In this document: piece by piece, positions 24,512-37,600 of the stretch
How positions within the stretch are numbered: the first letter of the stretch is position 1
Layout of the letters: every line of letters starts with the position of its first letter
Source: Membranipora membranacea
Taxonomy: Eukaryota > Bryozoa > Gymnolaemata > Cheilostomatida > Membraniporidae
Assembly (NCBI GenBank): GCA_914767715.1
Contig: OU612075.1
Span: 9,052,001-9,116,000 of the forward strand
Direction: 5' to 3'
Length of the DNA stretch: 64,000 nucleotides
Notes under the pieces: model-generated
Seen by the model: the letters and a program-made list of their open reading frames with translations, nothing else
Databases searched by the model: none
What the model was told of the DNA's origin: nothing
Translations under genes and position numbers: made by a program

Positions 24512-26095
24512 GTGAGTGACAAAATAATTTCATGTGCATCATCTCAACAGCTGGTTTTATGGCTAAAGGTTGTTTTCCTAATTTGTCAGATGTTTATGAC
24601 TTAAAGTGCCTCGACCGGTATATAAGGGCCAGTCAATGTAAAGCGATCACCCAGCCATATCAAATTCAAATGGGGTTAGCAGCATTCAAATTCCTCCTGC
24701 TTTTTCGGAATTAAGAGAAGCAGTGAATTATTTTTACTGGGAATCAGACAAGCTGATGCGGAATTGTGTGATACACATGCCCAATAAATTTTCATTCCAA
24801 TAATGGCATTGGAAAGTGGTGAAAATATGACTGATGTCATACGAAATTGCCCAGTTCCGATGATTTCTAATCATCCGCTTCAAAATATACGAGCTCTTAT
24901 TGGTCAATTTTGACGTTATGATTTATGGTTTTAGAGGTTGCCTAGATACCGTTGTCAAGATTGAAATTGACCGTTGTAATTAAACCCTATAATCCCAAGT
25001 GTGATGAGCCAACACAACAATAGCTATATCATAGCTTCTATTCAATTTTATTTATGGGTGTCTGCGAATCACAATTTCTTATATAACACACTTGACCACT
25101 TGAGAACGCAACGTGGACTGGCTGTTAGAGGCGGAGACCAAGGCCATTCTCCGCCTCTACCTACCTACCTACCAACAACGAGCCACTCCTGAGTTTCACA
25201 AACTTTTACCATGACGTATATGAACCCTAAATGTTACATTGGCCTTGACAAGCGAAAGAAACCATCTTAGAGCCTATGCACAAAGTTGGTTTTTCGAAGT
25301 CAATGCGTGACTTGAATGATCTCCAGGTTTTCTGTCATCTTTTTTTTTTATTTCAACAATGTATTACTTAACCTTGAGTTCATCGAACATTCTCATTTCC
25401 TAACCACTCATAGAGACTGAAAAATAAACTATATACATACGTGAAACATCTATTTATTGCTGTTAGCAAACATAAATGAGCCCGAAGCGCATTTCCTGAG
25501 GCAATCTTTATTACAACACAACCATCAAGCATTATGAAGTCAGGGTATATGTCCTCTATCTGATAAGCCGATAGTTCTTTTTAACCGACTCCATTTCCGT
25601 TGTTTTTTATTTCACTAATTTTCTGTACTCTGATAGTGAAAAGCCATGTCATTCTTCAAATTGCACTATCAAGTCTCAGTACTGCATAAAAGTTTCTCCA
25701 CATAAAAAATCGAATTAAATAAAAACTATGAGGGATGCCAATGCCTAAGGAGACGGCTAGTTTTCAGCAAGTCAAAGTTGTTCCAGCTGAAATTGTAGTT
25801 GCACTTCTTGCTCTCTAACTCCTCGCACCGGCCACTCCCATAATCACTGATCGTTGGTCGAAACTGTAGTGAATTTAGTTTAATAAAGTCTATTATAGAA
25901 AAACAAATGAAGTATTGTTTAAAATTCTAAAATAATATTGGCTCCTAATTTTTGATTTACCCAGGAGGAGTTAGTAACAACTAGAGTTTGCGTTCTCCAA
26001 TATCGGGGTGACTAGCTAGCACTAATTGTTACTAGCTGATTAGTAGCTAGGCTGAGTAAATGATAATTATGTTGTTAGTAATGCTACTTATACTC
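24512..26095. other. No gene seen
   Basis: AT-rich sequence after the helicase half. No continuation exons are visible, only short frames. Confidence 0.45.
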
Positions 26096-26760
26096 CTGTG
26101 GCAGCCTCCTATCTTTCACTTCCATTTACGAATTTGGGTGGATAGGGTTTGACTGTTTTCCTTGCTGATTGCAATAGTAATATTGCAATTTACTCTAAGT
26201 TGCACAATAGGCGGCTGATTGCGGAAACGCTGCCGACAAGCGATAAAAAAAAGGTATGGCTTCAAAACATCCAAAATCTAAAAGAGCATATCAGAATCAG
26301 TGGATCTACAATTTTTCACAAGTCTGCTACCATAACTATCCGAGAGACAGTCAAAAACGGTTACAATACCCCTTATATCACATGTACTACTTTTCAATTT
26401 TGCTGCCCCCTAGAAAACGGCTGAAAAAGTAGTTTTGCTTTAATGATGGTTATATCCAGGTGATACAAGGGGGTATTGCAACCAGTTTTGCCCGTTTCTC
26501 GGCTATTTATGATAACAGATCCGCTAATTTTTACATGCTATTTTAGATGTTTTGAAACCATATCATCATTTTTTGATCACTTTCTTTTTTCCTGGCAGCA
26601 TTTTTGGCGATGAGCCGCCCATTGTGCAACATTGTGTAAGGTACAATATTACCATTGCAATCAGCATGAAAAACTCTACTGAAACAACTTTCAAATTTTT
26701 TCCACTCAATTTCGTAAATGAAGTTGCATTTCTAGCCGCATTTTGCATAGGCTGCCACAG
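26096..26760. repeat. 665-bp imperfect palindrome
   Basis: The ends 'ctgtggcagc' (26096-26105) and 'gctgccacag' (26751-26760) are exact inverses. Inside, the arms match in register over most of their length: cttccatttacgaattt/cgtaaatgaag, ttgctgattgcaat/attgcaatcagcat, gcacaataggcggctgat/atgagccgcccattgtgc, caaaacatcc/agatgttttg, caataccccttatatcac/gtgatacaagggggtattg. The centre is near 26428. Arms are about 330 bp and noticeably diverged. A transcript would fold into a long hairpin. Confidence 0.85.
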
Positions 26761-28745
26761 TGAGAAAGGCACATTTTACCTCATCTTATATTATGCCAAA
26801 AATTTACTATAGAATTGAAGCTGAACCAACATTACTAATTGTCTATAGCTCCAACTATATGCATGGTTTGAGTCTCTGGAAAGCTTTGTTAAAGCTGTTG
26901 GTAGCTGTGCCGAAGTTATCTAGCGAGCTGTCCATGAGTTTCATATTGTCATGCATAGCTTACTTATTCCAGGACTTACTCATGAAAGAGGATAAGATGT
27001 TAATGGTGTAACAGATGAAGGCACGTGCCTTAATGCACCAGGTAAATGTATTATTGTTTGTCTTGAAATCATCTTGAGCCCAACGCACACAATAAATCTG
27101 GCCTCAGATGAGTAGAGCAGAAAGGTCTTCCAATTAAAACTTGTTAAAATCCTTCTCAACAGGTCAGGAAGTCTTTTGAAGGGTTGCAGAAACAGACAAT
27201 ACACTGAACACAGCCATGAAAATTAGGATATAGAATCAAAACAAAAAATTGTACCTTTTGGAACTCAGTTGTTTTTGTTTAAGTTGAGACTTCTTTGATA
27301 TTGCCTTGTACTCTTGGTACAAGACTTCTCCATTTTGAAATCACTGTGGTCCAGCAAAGTGAGGACATTGCCAGAGACCTCATGGGGGATGGAAGGTATA
27401 TGTTAGTGAGTGTACACTGTGATTTTCTGTCTTTGGTGGTGGTGGTACGCATGGCAGGGTGACAAGGTACATATGGCCATGCTGGGGAGAGCCCTGAGGT
27501 TTAGTAGTAGACTTGCATAATATGACCAGGCTAAACTTTGTTCTGTTTCTTCATTTCACAGATGACATGCCGGCCAAATATGAATTTCACGAAGAATAAG
27601 ACAGGATTCATACTAACTAACGGGCAAGATTTATGTTTACTCAATATTTACAACAACCCGAATGAAGAACTTTGGGACTATTTCAAGTTACAGCATGCAA
27701 TTTAAAGACCTGATTTATTTTCCTTAAAAATTAAAGAAATAAATTTTTATACTCATTGAGACATTGTTTACAAATTGCTTTGATGTCAGAGAAATTTCAA
27801 TATACATGATCTGCTTTATTTTAATGTTATTTGTTGTTATGGTATATTGATATTATTTTAGTCAGAACAAGGATTTCAAGAAATCCTTGGTCAGAAGAAG
27901 AAACTAAATTTTACTTTTTTTGACCGTAAATTATTGAAGGCTTCATCCATGTCTCTAAATTGATCGGCAGTACTTTTTGCTTCCCAGTTAATCTTACGAA
28001 TCATTATTAATGGATAATATGTAATTTTAAATTTTCCTGTAAAATGTTATGGATTTCCTCGTTCTAAACAATTTATTAATAAAATGCTGTTCTTGCAATG
28101 ATGAGTGTTTTTTCAGTTTAAGTCATAAACATACAAATACTTGTATTTATGTGTTTATTAGGTCTAAGTGAACAAAATAAATCTGTGTCTCAACCCCTTC
28201 TCCTATCCAACTTTATATCAAACAAACACCTTATCTCAAACTCGATTGCAAAAAACACCTACATGCCCCAACTAAGAAGGTTCCTTAATTTTTTTTGTGA
28301 GACTGTTGCAAGAGAGCCATGAGGTTAGCATTTAAACATTTGGTGAGAAACATGGTTAACTACATCATTATGGAGCTTATTGCGTGATTATTTTGACAAG
28401 AAAAATGGATGGAGGCGAGACATGAGACAAGTAATGAATGAAGGAAACCAGGTGTGGTTTGGTTGTAAAAATGAATTCATATTGCAGATCAAAAGTTCAT
28501 TGCTCAGGTTCACCATCTGAAATGAGCAGACCATAGTTGTGGGGATGTCAAAGCTCAAAACTCAGTCTGATGATCGAATACAGATTAGTAAAAAATATAG
28601 CTACGTAGTAAACCATCGCATCACTGACAGCTTCAACTGCTGCCTACCCACTGCTTGTCTACCACTTGCTACACACTCGATCGGCAGATCTACTGCTGAT
28701 TATTGGACCTAAGCTAGATCAGGGAGGGTGGACCCGGCTAGATCA
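26761..28745. other. No gene seen
   Basis: AT-rich, short frames only. Confidence 0.45.
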
Positions 28746-28861
28746 AGTTTGATACAGTTTGCCTGCACTCAAATTGCTCCCTCTCAAATGATAATCGGCA
28801 GACAAAAAGGCTTATCAAGGGAGGGGAAGCAACTCAGAATGCAGGCATATTATATCAAACT
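28746..28861. mobile_element. Small hairpin MITE
   Basis: The left arm (agtttgatacagtttgcctgca...ttgctccctc) and right arm (gggaggggaagcaactc...tgcaggcatattatatcaaact) are imperfect inverses. A shorter relative occurs at 47301-47351, sharing agtttg...gcctgcact and the flank 'caaacttggtct'. Confidence 0.6.
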
Positions 28862-28872
28862 TGGTCTATACA

Positions 28873-29475
28873 AGGAGTTACAGACACGGGTGGGCAACCT
28901 TTTCTTGAAAAAGGCCACATTTTCTGCAGGCTCAACTCAAAAGGCCGCAACATATCTTTCAGGGATAAGATTGAAACTGGACTAACAATTTTGGAACTTC
29001 CTATTTTGTTAATACTCAGATTTGTGTAAAGACTGCAGTATGTTGCAAGAGCCATTAACTCAGTAGAAATGTGGGTTTATCTAATCTTCTGGAGTTTTGT
29101 GACGTCATTTTATCTCATGATTGGATTTTGTATGTGTCTGTTTTTCATGTGTATGGCAAAGGGCAGGGTGGGATGGGTGCTGTAGGGCTCTACTAGCGGT
29201 CAAAGTGTAAAAAGTTCATAATGGGGCAGTTGTGGCGGAGAAAAAATTATTTTCGCGCAGCGAAAAAAATTTTTGGAATTCTTTGCGTCCCGTCATCATC
29301 TTCAGCTTAGAAAGAAAGGCCACAATTTTGAAATATATAGTATTTTCAGAGCGCTATGCATACTTTACTACAAAATTGATATGTAATAATTTTTTTAGGC
29401 ATAAGGCTACAATAAGGCCGCAAAAGATTACCCATTAGGCCGCACTGGCAAAAAGGCCGCAGGTTGCCCACAGCT
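28873..29475. mobile_element. Non-autonomous hAT-type element
   Basis: The ends are inverted: left 'gggtgggcaacctttt' and right 'aggttgcccacagctg'. Further in, 'aaggccgcaacat' recurs as inverse 'ggccgc' phrases. The 'CAG...GTGGGCAACC...GGCC' end is typical of hAT elements. The 8 bp 'gtctatac' occurs on both sides (28865-28872 and 29476-29483) and could be the target duplication, though on the left a few extra bases precede the canonical end. No transposase is encoded. Confidence 0.7.
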
Positions 29476-29483
29476 GGTCTATA

Positions 29484-31640
29484 CCATAATTATTAAGTCT
29501 ATGGTCTAGCTAGACCTAGCCTGCTTGCACTTTGCCCAACCTTCCATCATACCAGAATTTGATTGTTCAAACAATTTGCCAGGCAATTGGTGTAGAGATC
29601 TACATGGATAGAGAGTTTTCTGGCAACACCCATAGGTAGATTTGATTGCTATCATGATCTTATTGTCAATGATTATTTTACCAGTTCTCCCAAGCTCAAC
29701 AAGGTGATTCAAGGAGGAAGCCCTACCTTAAATCCGAGAGGAGGGATCTTCTCCCTTGAGATGAACAAAGCAATAAATCGAGTGTGTTCAATAAATATAA
29801 GATATTTATTTTGGGATTTGAAAGAGGTGTAAAAACAATAGAATTTGTGGCCGTCTAAATTTAGCGACACAAAAAGACAAATTACAACAGTGATATACAT
29901 TAACAAAACAATAAAATGTAAGGAAAGTAACCTTCTCTATTTAGATGGCGTGATACAACATTTTGGACAGGCTTTCTCTGTTTAGATTAACACCCATCAC
30001 CTCAATCTCAACACATCAACATGCGCTCCATCTTAACACTCCTACTTTTCCAAACAATTTTACGCACAACAAAATAAGGTTGCTAGTTGTAAAATAGAGT
30101 AGCTACAACATTGACCCATAATACAGGTAGAAGTTTGAACCAAAAGTAAAAATAAAGGGCTATCTAGAATTTATATACATTGATAAAAGGATAAAAAAAA
30201 CATTTAGTGGTTATGCATGACTTGTGCTAGTCTTCGTAAAGCCTAGACAGAATTTGTTCCCTAATGAAAATCCTGTTGTCAAGCAAAAATTATACACAGG
30301 GGAGTTGCATTTCCAGATTATGTGAGGAGGCAACTCCTAATTACATGAATACTGAATAATGATACGCCTGACCAGACGTGGTATCCATAATCTAAATACA
30401 TTTCTACCACCTAACTACAGTGCATAGATTTGGAATAAAGGCAGCGATAATGAGCGGATTTATATGAGATGAGGGTTTTGTACAGGGGAATATATACAAG
30501 AATATTGATGCTCATAGATCGACCACATAATAGTAGAAATTTTGTCTTTAACTCGAAAGTGATTAACTCTTTTACCCAACGCTCCACAATGATCGAAGAT
30601 AACTCTTTTCAAACAGCCACCATCACGTAGTGAGCCTTTAGTTGACTAAACAGCTCCAATATGACCGAAGATAGTTCTTTTCCAAGAGCCACCGAGAAGC
30701 GCAGGGAGCCATTAAATGATTAAACATCTCTACTTTCCAGCAGTCTGCCTAGAAGTTTAGTCTGATTGTCATTTTGACATAGCGACCATCACTACTGCTG
30801 AGGTAGAACACACCATTTCACAGTCATTCAAACACTAAATTGGTAAGTATATAGTGCCACTGCCATGCTATGCTGCACACTGAATACTATACTGTCTGCG
30901 CAGGTCTCACTTTTTGTTAGAAGATAGAGTCTTAGATACAGTAGCAGTCTCAAGGATCTTGTTGGGTGCTACTGGGGCATGACTGTAAAGAAAGGAAAAA
31001 CCACCATAAGAATAACTAGTTCTGTACGACACAACATATGTATACATCAGATATATAGATTCTTTTCAGAAATGAGAACCAACCACAAAATTCTTGGCGG
31101 TATAGATACTCTCAATTCCTAGTTGGCTGTTTCTGATGAATGTGTTGGGTGAATTGGTATCAAGTAGTCTAAGAAAACACCTAAGTCCACGTTGTGGCAT
31201 TTTTTAGACTGTGCGGTGTAGAGGGGTGTTAACAAATCCCAGATGATCCAACAAATATTGAACTTCTTGACTTGGATTCCGTATTTTCTCCAGATAAAGG
31301 GACTTAGGTCTTTATATGACAATATCCCGACTTGTCTTGTATTACATGAAGACTGAATTTCCATCAAATCACTTTTAGTGACCAAGTTCAGCATTCTTTG
31401 AAACACATTTATAAAGGGTCAGAATCATGTCTATCTAAAATGAGGACCAGCATTGATTCCGTTTACAGTTACCACTTAGTTAAAGTGCTCAAAAACTACC
31501 AATGTTGTAAATAATGATATTCCATTATGAGCCGGTCAGCTAGGACTCGAGCTGTTGTTCATAATGGAATATCACTACAGGCAATATGGGCAAAGTTTGA
31601 CAAGCTGCATACAATGTTCAGAAGTTGTCCCTCTTTCTGC
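29484..31640. other. Mostly non-coding; diverged tandem repeat at 30590-30735
   Basis: I see no convincing exon downstream of TFDP. At about 30590-30660 and 30663-30735 two diverged copies of one phrase lie in tandem (gatcgaagataactcttttc / gaccgaagatagttcttttc, each followed by a GCCACC and a 'gactaaaca'-type end). A perfect 16-bp inverted repeat lies at 31515-31530 and 31559-31574. Confidence 0.55.
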
Positions 31641-31648
31641 CACTACAT

Positions 31649-34600
31649 TCAATGTGCATCATGTGGATTGGATACTGACCTAGTAGCTTGTTTCTGTTTG
31701 TCTGTAGCGCTCTGAGCTATAGTCCTTACATAATGTTCTAGTGAGGGTGGTACCATCGAAACAGCCCTTTCAATGTCTTCCTGAGATGAGCTACCATTTT
31801 CCAGCCCAAGTGTCAGCCCCATACGCTTCAGGACCTCGATATCATCATGTATCTCAAATGTGTTATCAAAGTTAAACAAGTACTCGTATCTGCAAATGAG
31901 ATTGAAGAGATAAACCATCTGAAATCTTAGCTGTGAATCAAAGAAGAGTGAAGGCTTGTTTCTATGTCACATCAGGGAGTCCCAAACTTCCTGGTCACAT
32001 AGAGAGCTGAGATGATAATAAATTGGAGTTGTCTACTTTAAGATGATATTATTCAAAGAGAAGACAACTCTGTTTTGACTACTTCAAAACAATGCACATT
32101 ACAAATGCTGACCTGATGGATAAAAAGAAAAGAACAAGCGTGATGTTAAATTCTAATGTATGAGATCATGGAGAAAGTGAAGGTGAGCAGGGCTATCGCC
32201 CACAAATAAAATATACATGTCAATTATACCTATTATACTATAGATAGACCTACTAATTATACATCTTAAAATACACAGTGAATACATAGCCGTTATACCG
32301 TACAGGATGAAAACTTCAATTGCGTTTAAATTTTCACTAATTATTGGATCTTCAATCTTGGCACAAGTTTATGATCATGGACTATACAAAAGAATTTCGA
32401 AATTATAAGTCATATTTATTCTATCACATGAATTCAACATTTCTTACTTAATTATTATCCTAGAATATTTTTATCCTATAGCGTATATAGGAATATTTAG
32501 CACCAATCACCAAGTTTTCCACAAAGATTTCCCCATAAAAGATGTTTAGGCATACTTACTTATCATTAGATATACTGCAGTCTATTACGGTTTTCTTATC
32601 CGTATTGACGATCACAAAGGGTAGCTGTATACTGGAGTTCTCAGGTGGTGTACCATACTCAGACTCGAGCGACTTGTTTCTCTGTACTAAGTTCTTATAC
32701 GCGATCTGCTGTAACACCAGCTCTTGTAACTGTTGCTGTTTGTGTTCTATCCTCTCCATACGCCTTGTCTTCTCTATCTGTAAATTTAATAAACCAAAAC
32801 ATATATATATATTTATAAATTATATATAATATTATATTATATGTAATATTATATTATGACAAAGACCACTACAAGTTATATATTACAACTTTTCAAACTC
32901 ATAATCCAATCGAAATTGATTCGAGGTATCAACACAAAACCTAGACACTGAATCAATGATAACCATGAGTAAACTAGGGTAGGAGCTCATAAAAAGTAAG
33001 TTGGTTTATGTTTACTATCATAAATTTCACTATTTGAAGCCTGTGTGAAATTGCAAACTTTCCCTTCTTTGAATTATTTATGGACATGCACTAAAATACA
33101 TCGATACTTTTATAAACTGGCTCCTTCTGTTGAAAACTAGAAACCATCGCTGTGAAATCATGGACCCAAACCTACGGCAATTTCATTTCATCAATACTAA
33201 AAGGCTATACTTCCTCGCACACTGTATAGTCTAGTACAGTGACAGTGTAGGGCAACCCCAAAATATTTTATACCGATACAGAACACTGCATACCAACCCG
33301 GCATACATGGGGTAAAGGGATCATACTTTTGTTTTCACCATATTGCAAATATACATACAAGCCTCACACTTACTTACCTCTATATTTTACTTACTCCTCT
33401 ACGGTATACTACAAGCCTTACTTTCACTTACCTCTAGATTTTGACATTCCTGAGCGGAGTTAGTAGGTAGGCCGATCCATCTGATCTCTTTTTTCTCCTT
33501 ACTTATAATGTTCATTGCCATGAGCACATTGAGAGCATCATACACACGCCGTCTTATATTCTTTTGATCATACTACAAACATGACAAGCTTAACATGAGT
33601 GGCAGATACGCAAATGATATGGTATGGTATGATATGGTATTTGTTTTTTATTTGTTCTATGCGTGATCTTATGCGTCATTTATGACCAAGACCAGCAAAT
33701 AAAATTTATATATTTATTGACGACAGTGTTTTTGGCAACTACTCGGTTTCTATTACATATTTATGAATAAAACCGGACATAAGTGTTACAAGTCTTTCTT
33801 TTCTTTCATGGCCCCAGACATATTGGGCTGACAATTTATCTGACAGTTTTAGGTTCCCACTTTTCATCTTTCAAATAAAAAAAAAATCTTTCGGCTAACA
33901 AAAATTACGAAACAGTAGTATCATGAATTTCTGACTTGTGTAATGTTCCAGGTAAGATTGATGGTAGTTAGTGGATGTTTTGTTGGCAAGTAAGAATAAT
34001 ATCACAATGTCAAATTGCCATGACCATAGACTTGTAGAGATTTCTCTATAAGTCTATGGCCATGACAGTTACCCCTATGTGCGGATATCCACAGTTTGTA
34101 TTTTGAATATTATCCTCATTAAATCTCAGTATCAGTGTGATTTATCTCATGATATTTTCAATTGATTGCACTAGAAAACCACAAATTAGGGTGGAAGCGC
34201 TCATTCACATTTATAATTTTACTACACAGTTTATGAGCACAGCATTTGTGCACTAGCCCAGTGGGGATTACAGTGGAAATTTCATTCATCATAATTGGGT
34301 ATTAATTCAAAGCAACAAAGCTTGTAAACAGTTCTTTGTTTTAGAGACTCTTTGTTTGCTGTGCTAAATCTAGCCTAGCCTGTCTTGACAAGCTTTGTTG
34401 TGGGGGGGGGGGGGGCATAGGAACCCGACCCTACAACAAAGCTTGTCAAGGCAGGCTAAATCTAACCATGATTTAGGAACTGACAACTCAACTCACTATA
34501 CTATGTCACTATATGTGTGTAGTAAGATCATTGATGAGGAACTAAAACCTCATACACTTATAGGTGATTTAGAAGTTAGAAACATAATGATGCATCCCAC

Positions 34601-37600
34601 ACACAACCAAAAACTATTCATAGTCGATATAGACTAACTACCCTAGTGAATAGTAACTAGAGTTTTGTTCAGCTGGTTTGCGGTTGATCTAATGTAAGCA
34701 AGTACCAATTTTTACTATCTAAAGTTGAAGTTGATATAAAGTAATGCAGTTGAGCAAGTGATAGCTAGCCATAAATTTCACTATTTCAAGTCTGCTCGAA
34801 ATTGTGAACTTATCTTCCTGCGAACACTTTGCGAACACTTTACCACTGCAAGATAGCTGTTAGCTAACACGAAACGGTGCATAAAGGAGTGAGATGTGAA
34901 TAATGGCATGGCGGTAAGGGTGCTCTAATGTCACTTCCGGTTTGGGTTTACAAATAAAGGCGATCACTGAAAAAAAATTTTCTTCAAACTATCTGCTCCC
35001 ATGATGGACTCTACTTATGGGGAATGTATGTTAGCTAGCACCAATTTTCACAAGACAAGGTGAAAGTTTATAAAAATGTAATGAGATTGATTAAACGTTA
35101 GCTAACCATAAATTTCACTATTGTTAGCCTGCTCAAAATTGTGAACTTATCCAACTCCGACTACATTTCCATTCCAAGGTAGCTGTTACATAACACAAAA
35201 CTTTACCTGTGCTTGTTCTGTCTGCATGAAGCGAGGATCAGTAAACTCTTGTACTAGCTCATCAGCGACCTCGTTATACGTGGTGACTCCCTTACGCTGT
35301 ACCTTCTCACAGACTTTCATAGAGAAGTGACGCAGGCCCTTACTTCCTTTCTCTGTCTTACGTACCCTCTTACTGTAACAACAAACAAACATATATATAT
35401 ATATACACTATTTTAACTATTACCATCTTTCCATGTTTTTGGCTTTCAACAATGCCAGTGTCTACACCAACTTTCACGGCTTTATTGTCAGTGACCGAAA
35501 TAAATCCATCCATCTACATGTTATAGACTGCTAGAGCGGTCTCTGTTTACAAATCTATGATGATCACGTACTACGATGAATGTTTTGTTATCCTGCATAT
35601 CTGTAGCAGGGGTTGGCAATGCATAACCTTCCCACAAACCATCAATCGGATGGTCGCCATCATTTGTCACAAACTATCTGATCATACCGTGGAACCATTA
35701 CTTTTGTTCATTTATCTGACCAGATTTTTTGTGCATTCATGCAGAGACAAAATGAAAAAAAAACCAATTCTAGGTTGGAATTCCCAACATTCTCTAGCAT
35801 ACATCCATCTTGCATCTTTTCAGCTAGCCCCTCCATCTGGCAGTGGTGAATGAAACAAGAGCCTTTTTTAGCCTAGAATTTAGTTTAGGTAGCTTGGGTG
35901 GCAGCTTTTTATATAGTGAAGCAGGTGTGTAAATGTTAGCTCGCCATGATACTGACGATTTTTAAGTCAGTTGAAAAAGGCAAACTCTACTGTCTACCGA
36001 CAACTGGGACTTGTTGGACCACCGGGTGTGCTCCAACCTATCGTTGAACTGAGATAAAATGGCGCAGACATTGCGGCCTATCCCCTAAGGCACCCACTAT
36101 TTTGCCGCCCATTCTTCGAAATGTGGCGAGTGACTATACCTTGCAATTTTAACCAGCACAGCCTTAGGGTACTTACCTCTCATCCTCGAATGCAGACACG
36201 CTGAACACTCCAGGACTCTCCAGAGGACGCTTACGAGAGTCCAGACTCACAGGGATAGCCACAGCTCCTCCACCTGTCCCTGATCCTGGGTTAGCGAGTA
36301 CTGTCAGACGCTGTCCTGAGGCTACAGTCCCAACCTGGCAACATACCAAACATACTAAACATAGGCTTCATACACATCATCATGTTAATTACTATAACTA
36401 GTGCATCTTTTTCCTTGTCTCTCAGCTTTTCCTTGTTTTTTTAAAAAGTTATTTCTTCTGTCATTGCATGCAAAACATTCAAAATAATGTTTGTAGATTG
36501 ACGATAAGAAGTATATATATATACACATATCGCAAAAATCATCAAACCCGATAAAAATGTATAATCTGTAGAACTCGAGGCCTTGAATGAGCAACAAGTG
36601 AGCAGAGAGATTCGGTAAGTATTTAAAGACTATAGTGAGTTGTGAAGACAGGACTGGTAGGTAAACCAATGAATGATTACAATAAATCATGTGTCACATA
36701 AACAGAGAAATGATAGAATTAGAGAGTCACTGTGCTAATTGGAATAGTAGATTTCTCAATTATTTAATGATTAATGGAAGGAGGGTCCAAAGTATCTACT
36801 CAAGATAGGCAAAGAATATGTAATACAGTACTTTAGTACATTTTATCAGTAGCCTTGTTGTTGATGTGAAAGCAGAACATAAAATTACCTAAAGACTAAG
36901 GAAAACTAGGACCCATGCAGAGGGCATAGATGGCCTTTTTAGATTTCTCAAAGATGATAAAATAGAAAATTTTTGGATTTATCAAAGATGATAAAGAATT
37001 CTTAGTACATTATCACAGGAATTTACACATACCTGTTGTTGGATGAGTGGTCTAGCTATGACATTATTCCCTGATGTACTCACATACAAATATGTTGGAC
37101 CATCTGAAAGATAAGACATCAGAATGATTATAAGATAATACGCTAAGTGGCAACTATGACGGTAAGGAGCCAATCATAATGTTATGTTATGAGGAATACA
37201 ATCGGTAGACTATAGCAGTGTGAAAAAGACCGGGTTTGAGTCATGAATCTAAGTTAAGATCAGTAGGGCTACAAAAATTAGCATGAATATTCCATGGTTT
37301 TGTTGCACAGGAAGGCTGTGAGTGAAAGTGCACAACAAATCTTAAATTCAAATGTCAGATGTGAAATATTCACTTTACATACCGAGAAAACACATATATT
37401 AAACAAATTGTTTCTAACTATTGTCATGGGTCATCAATGATAGTGAGAAAATTAGCCCTGCCTTGTCAATCTAATTTCGTAATGCAATTATGTTCACTAG
37501 TTTTCCAAGTTTGGGGCTTGTGAGGGGTCGGATAAAGGCTTTCACTTGAATTCGATTTGATGGAAAAGTACTTTTGTCCTGACGAGTGCTCCATGCAAGT

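Noticed and set aside
26149-26424. Open frame of about 90 codons at 26.15 kb
   Set aside because: It lies in one arm of the palindrome. The opposite arm does not keep the frame, so coding selection is unlikely.
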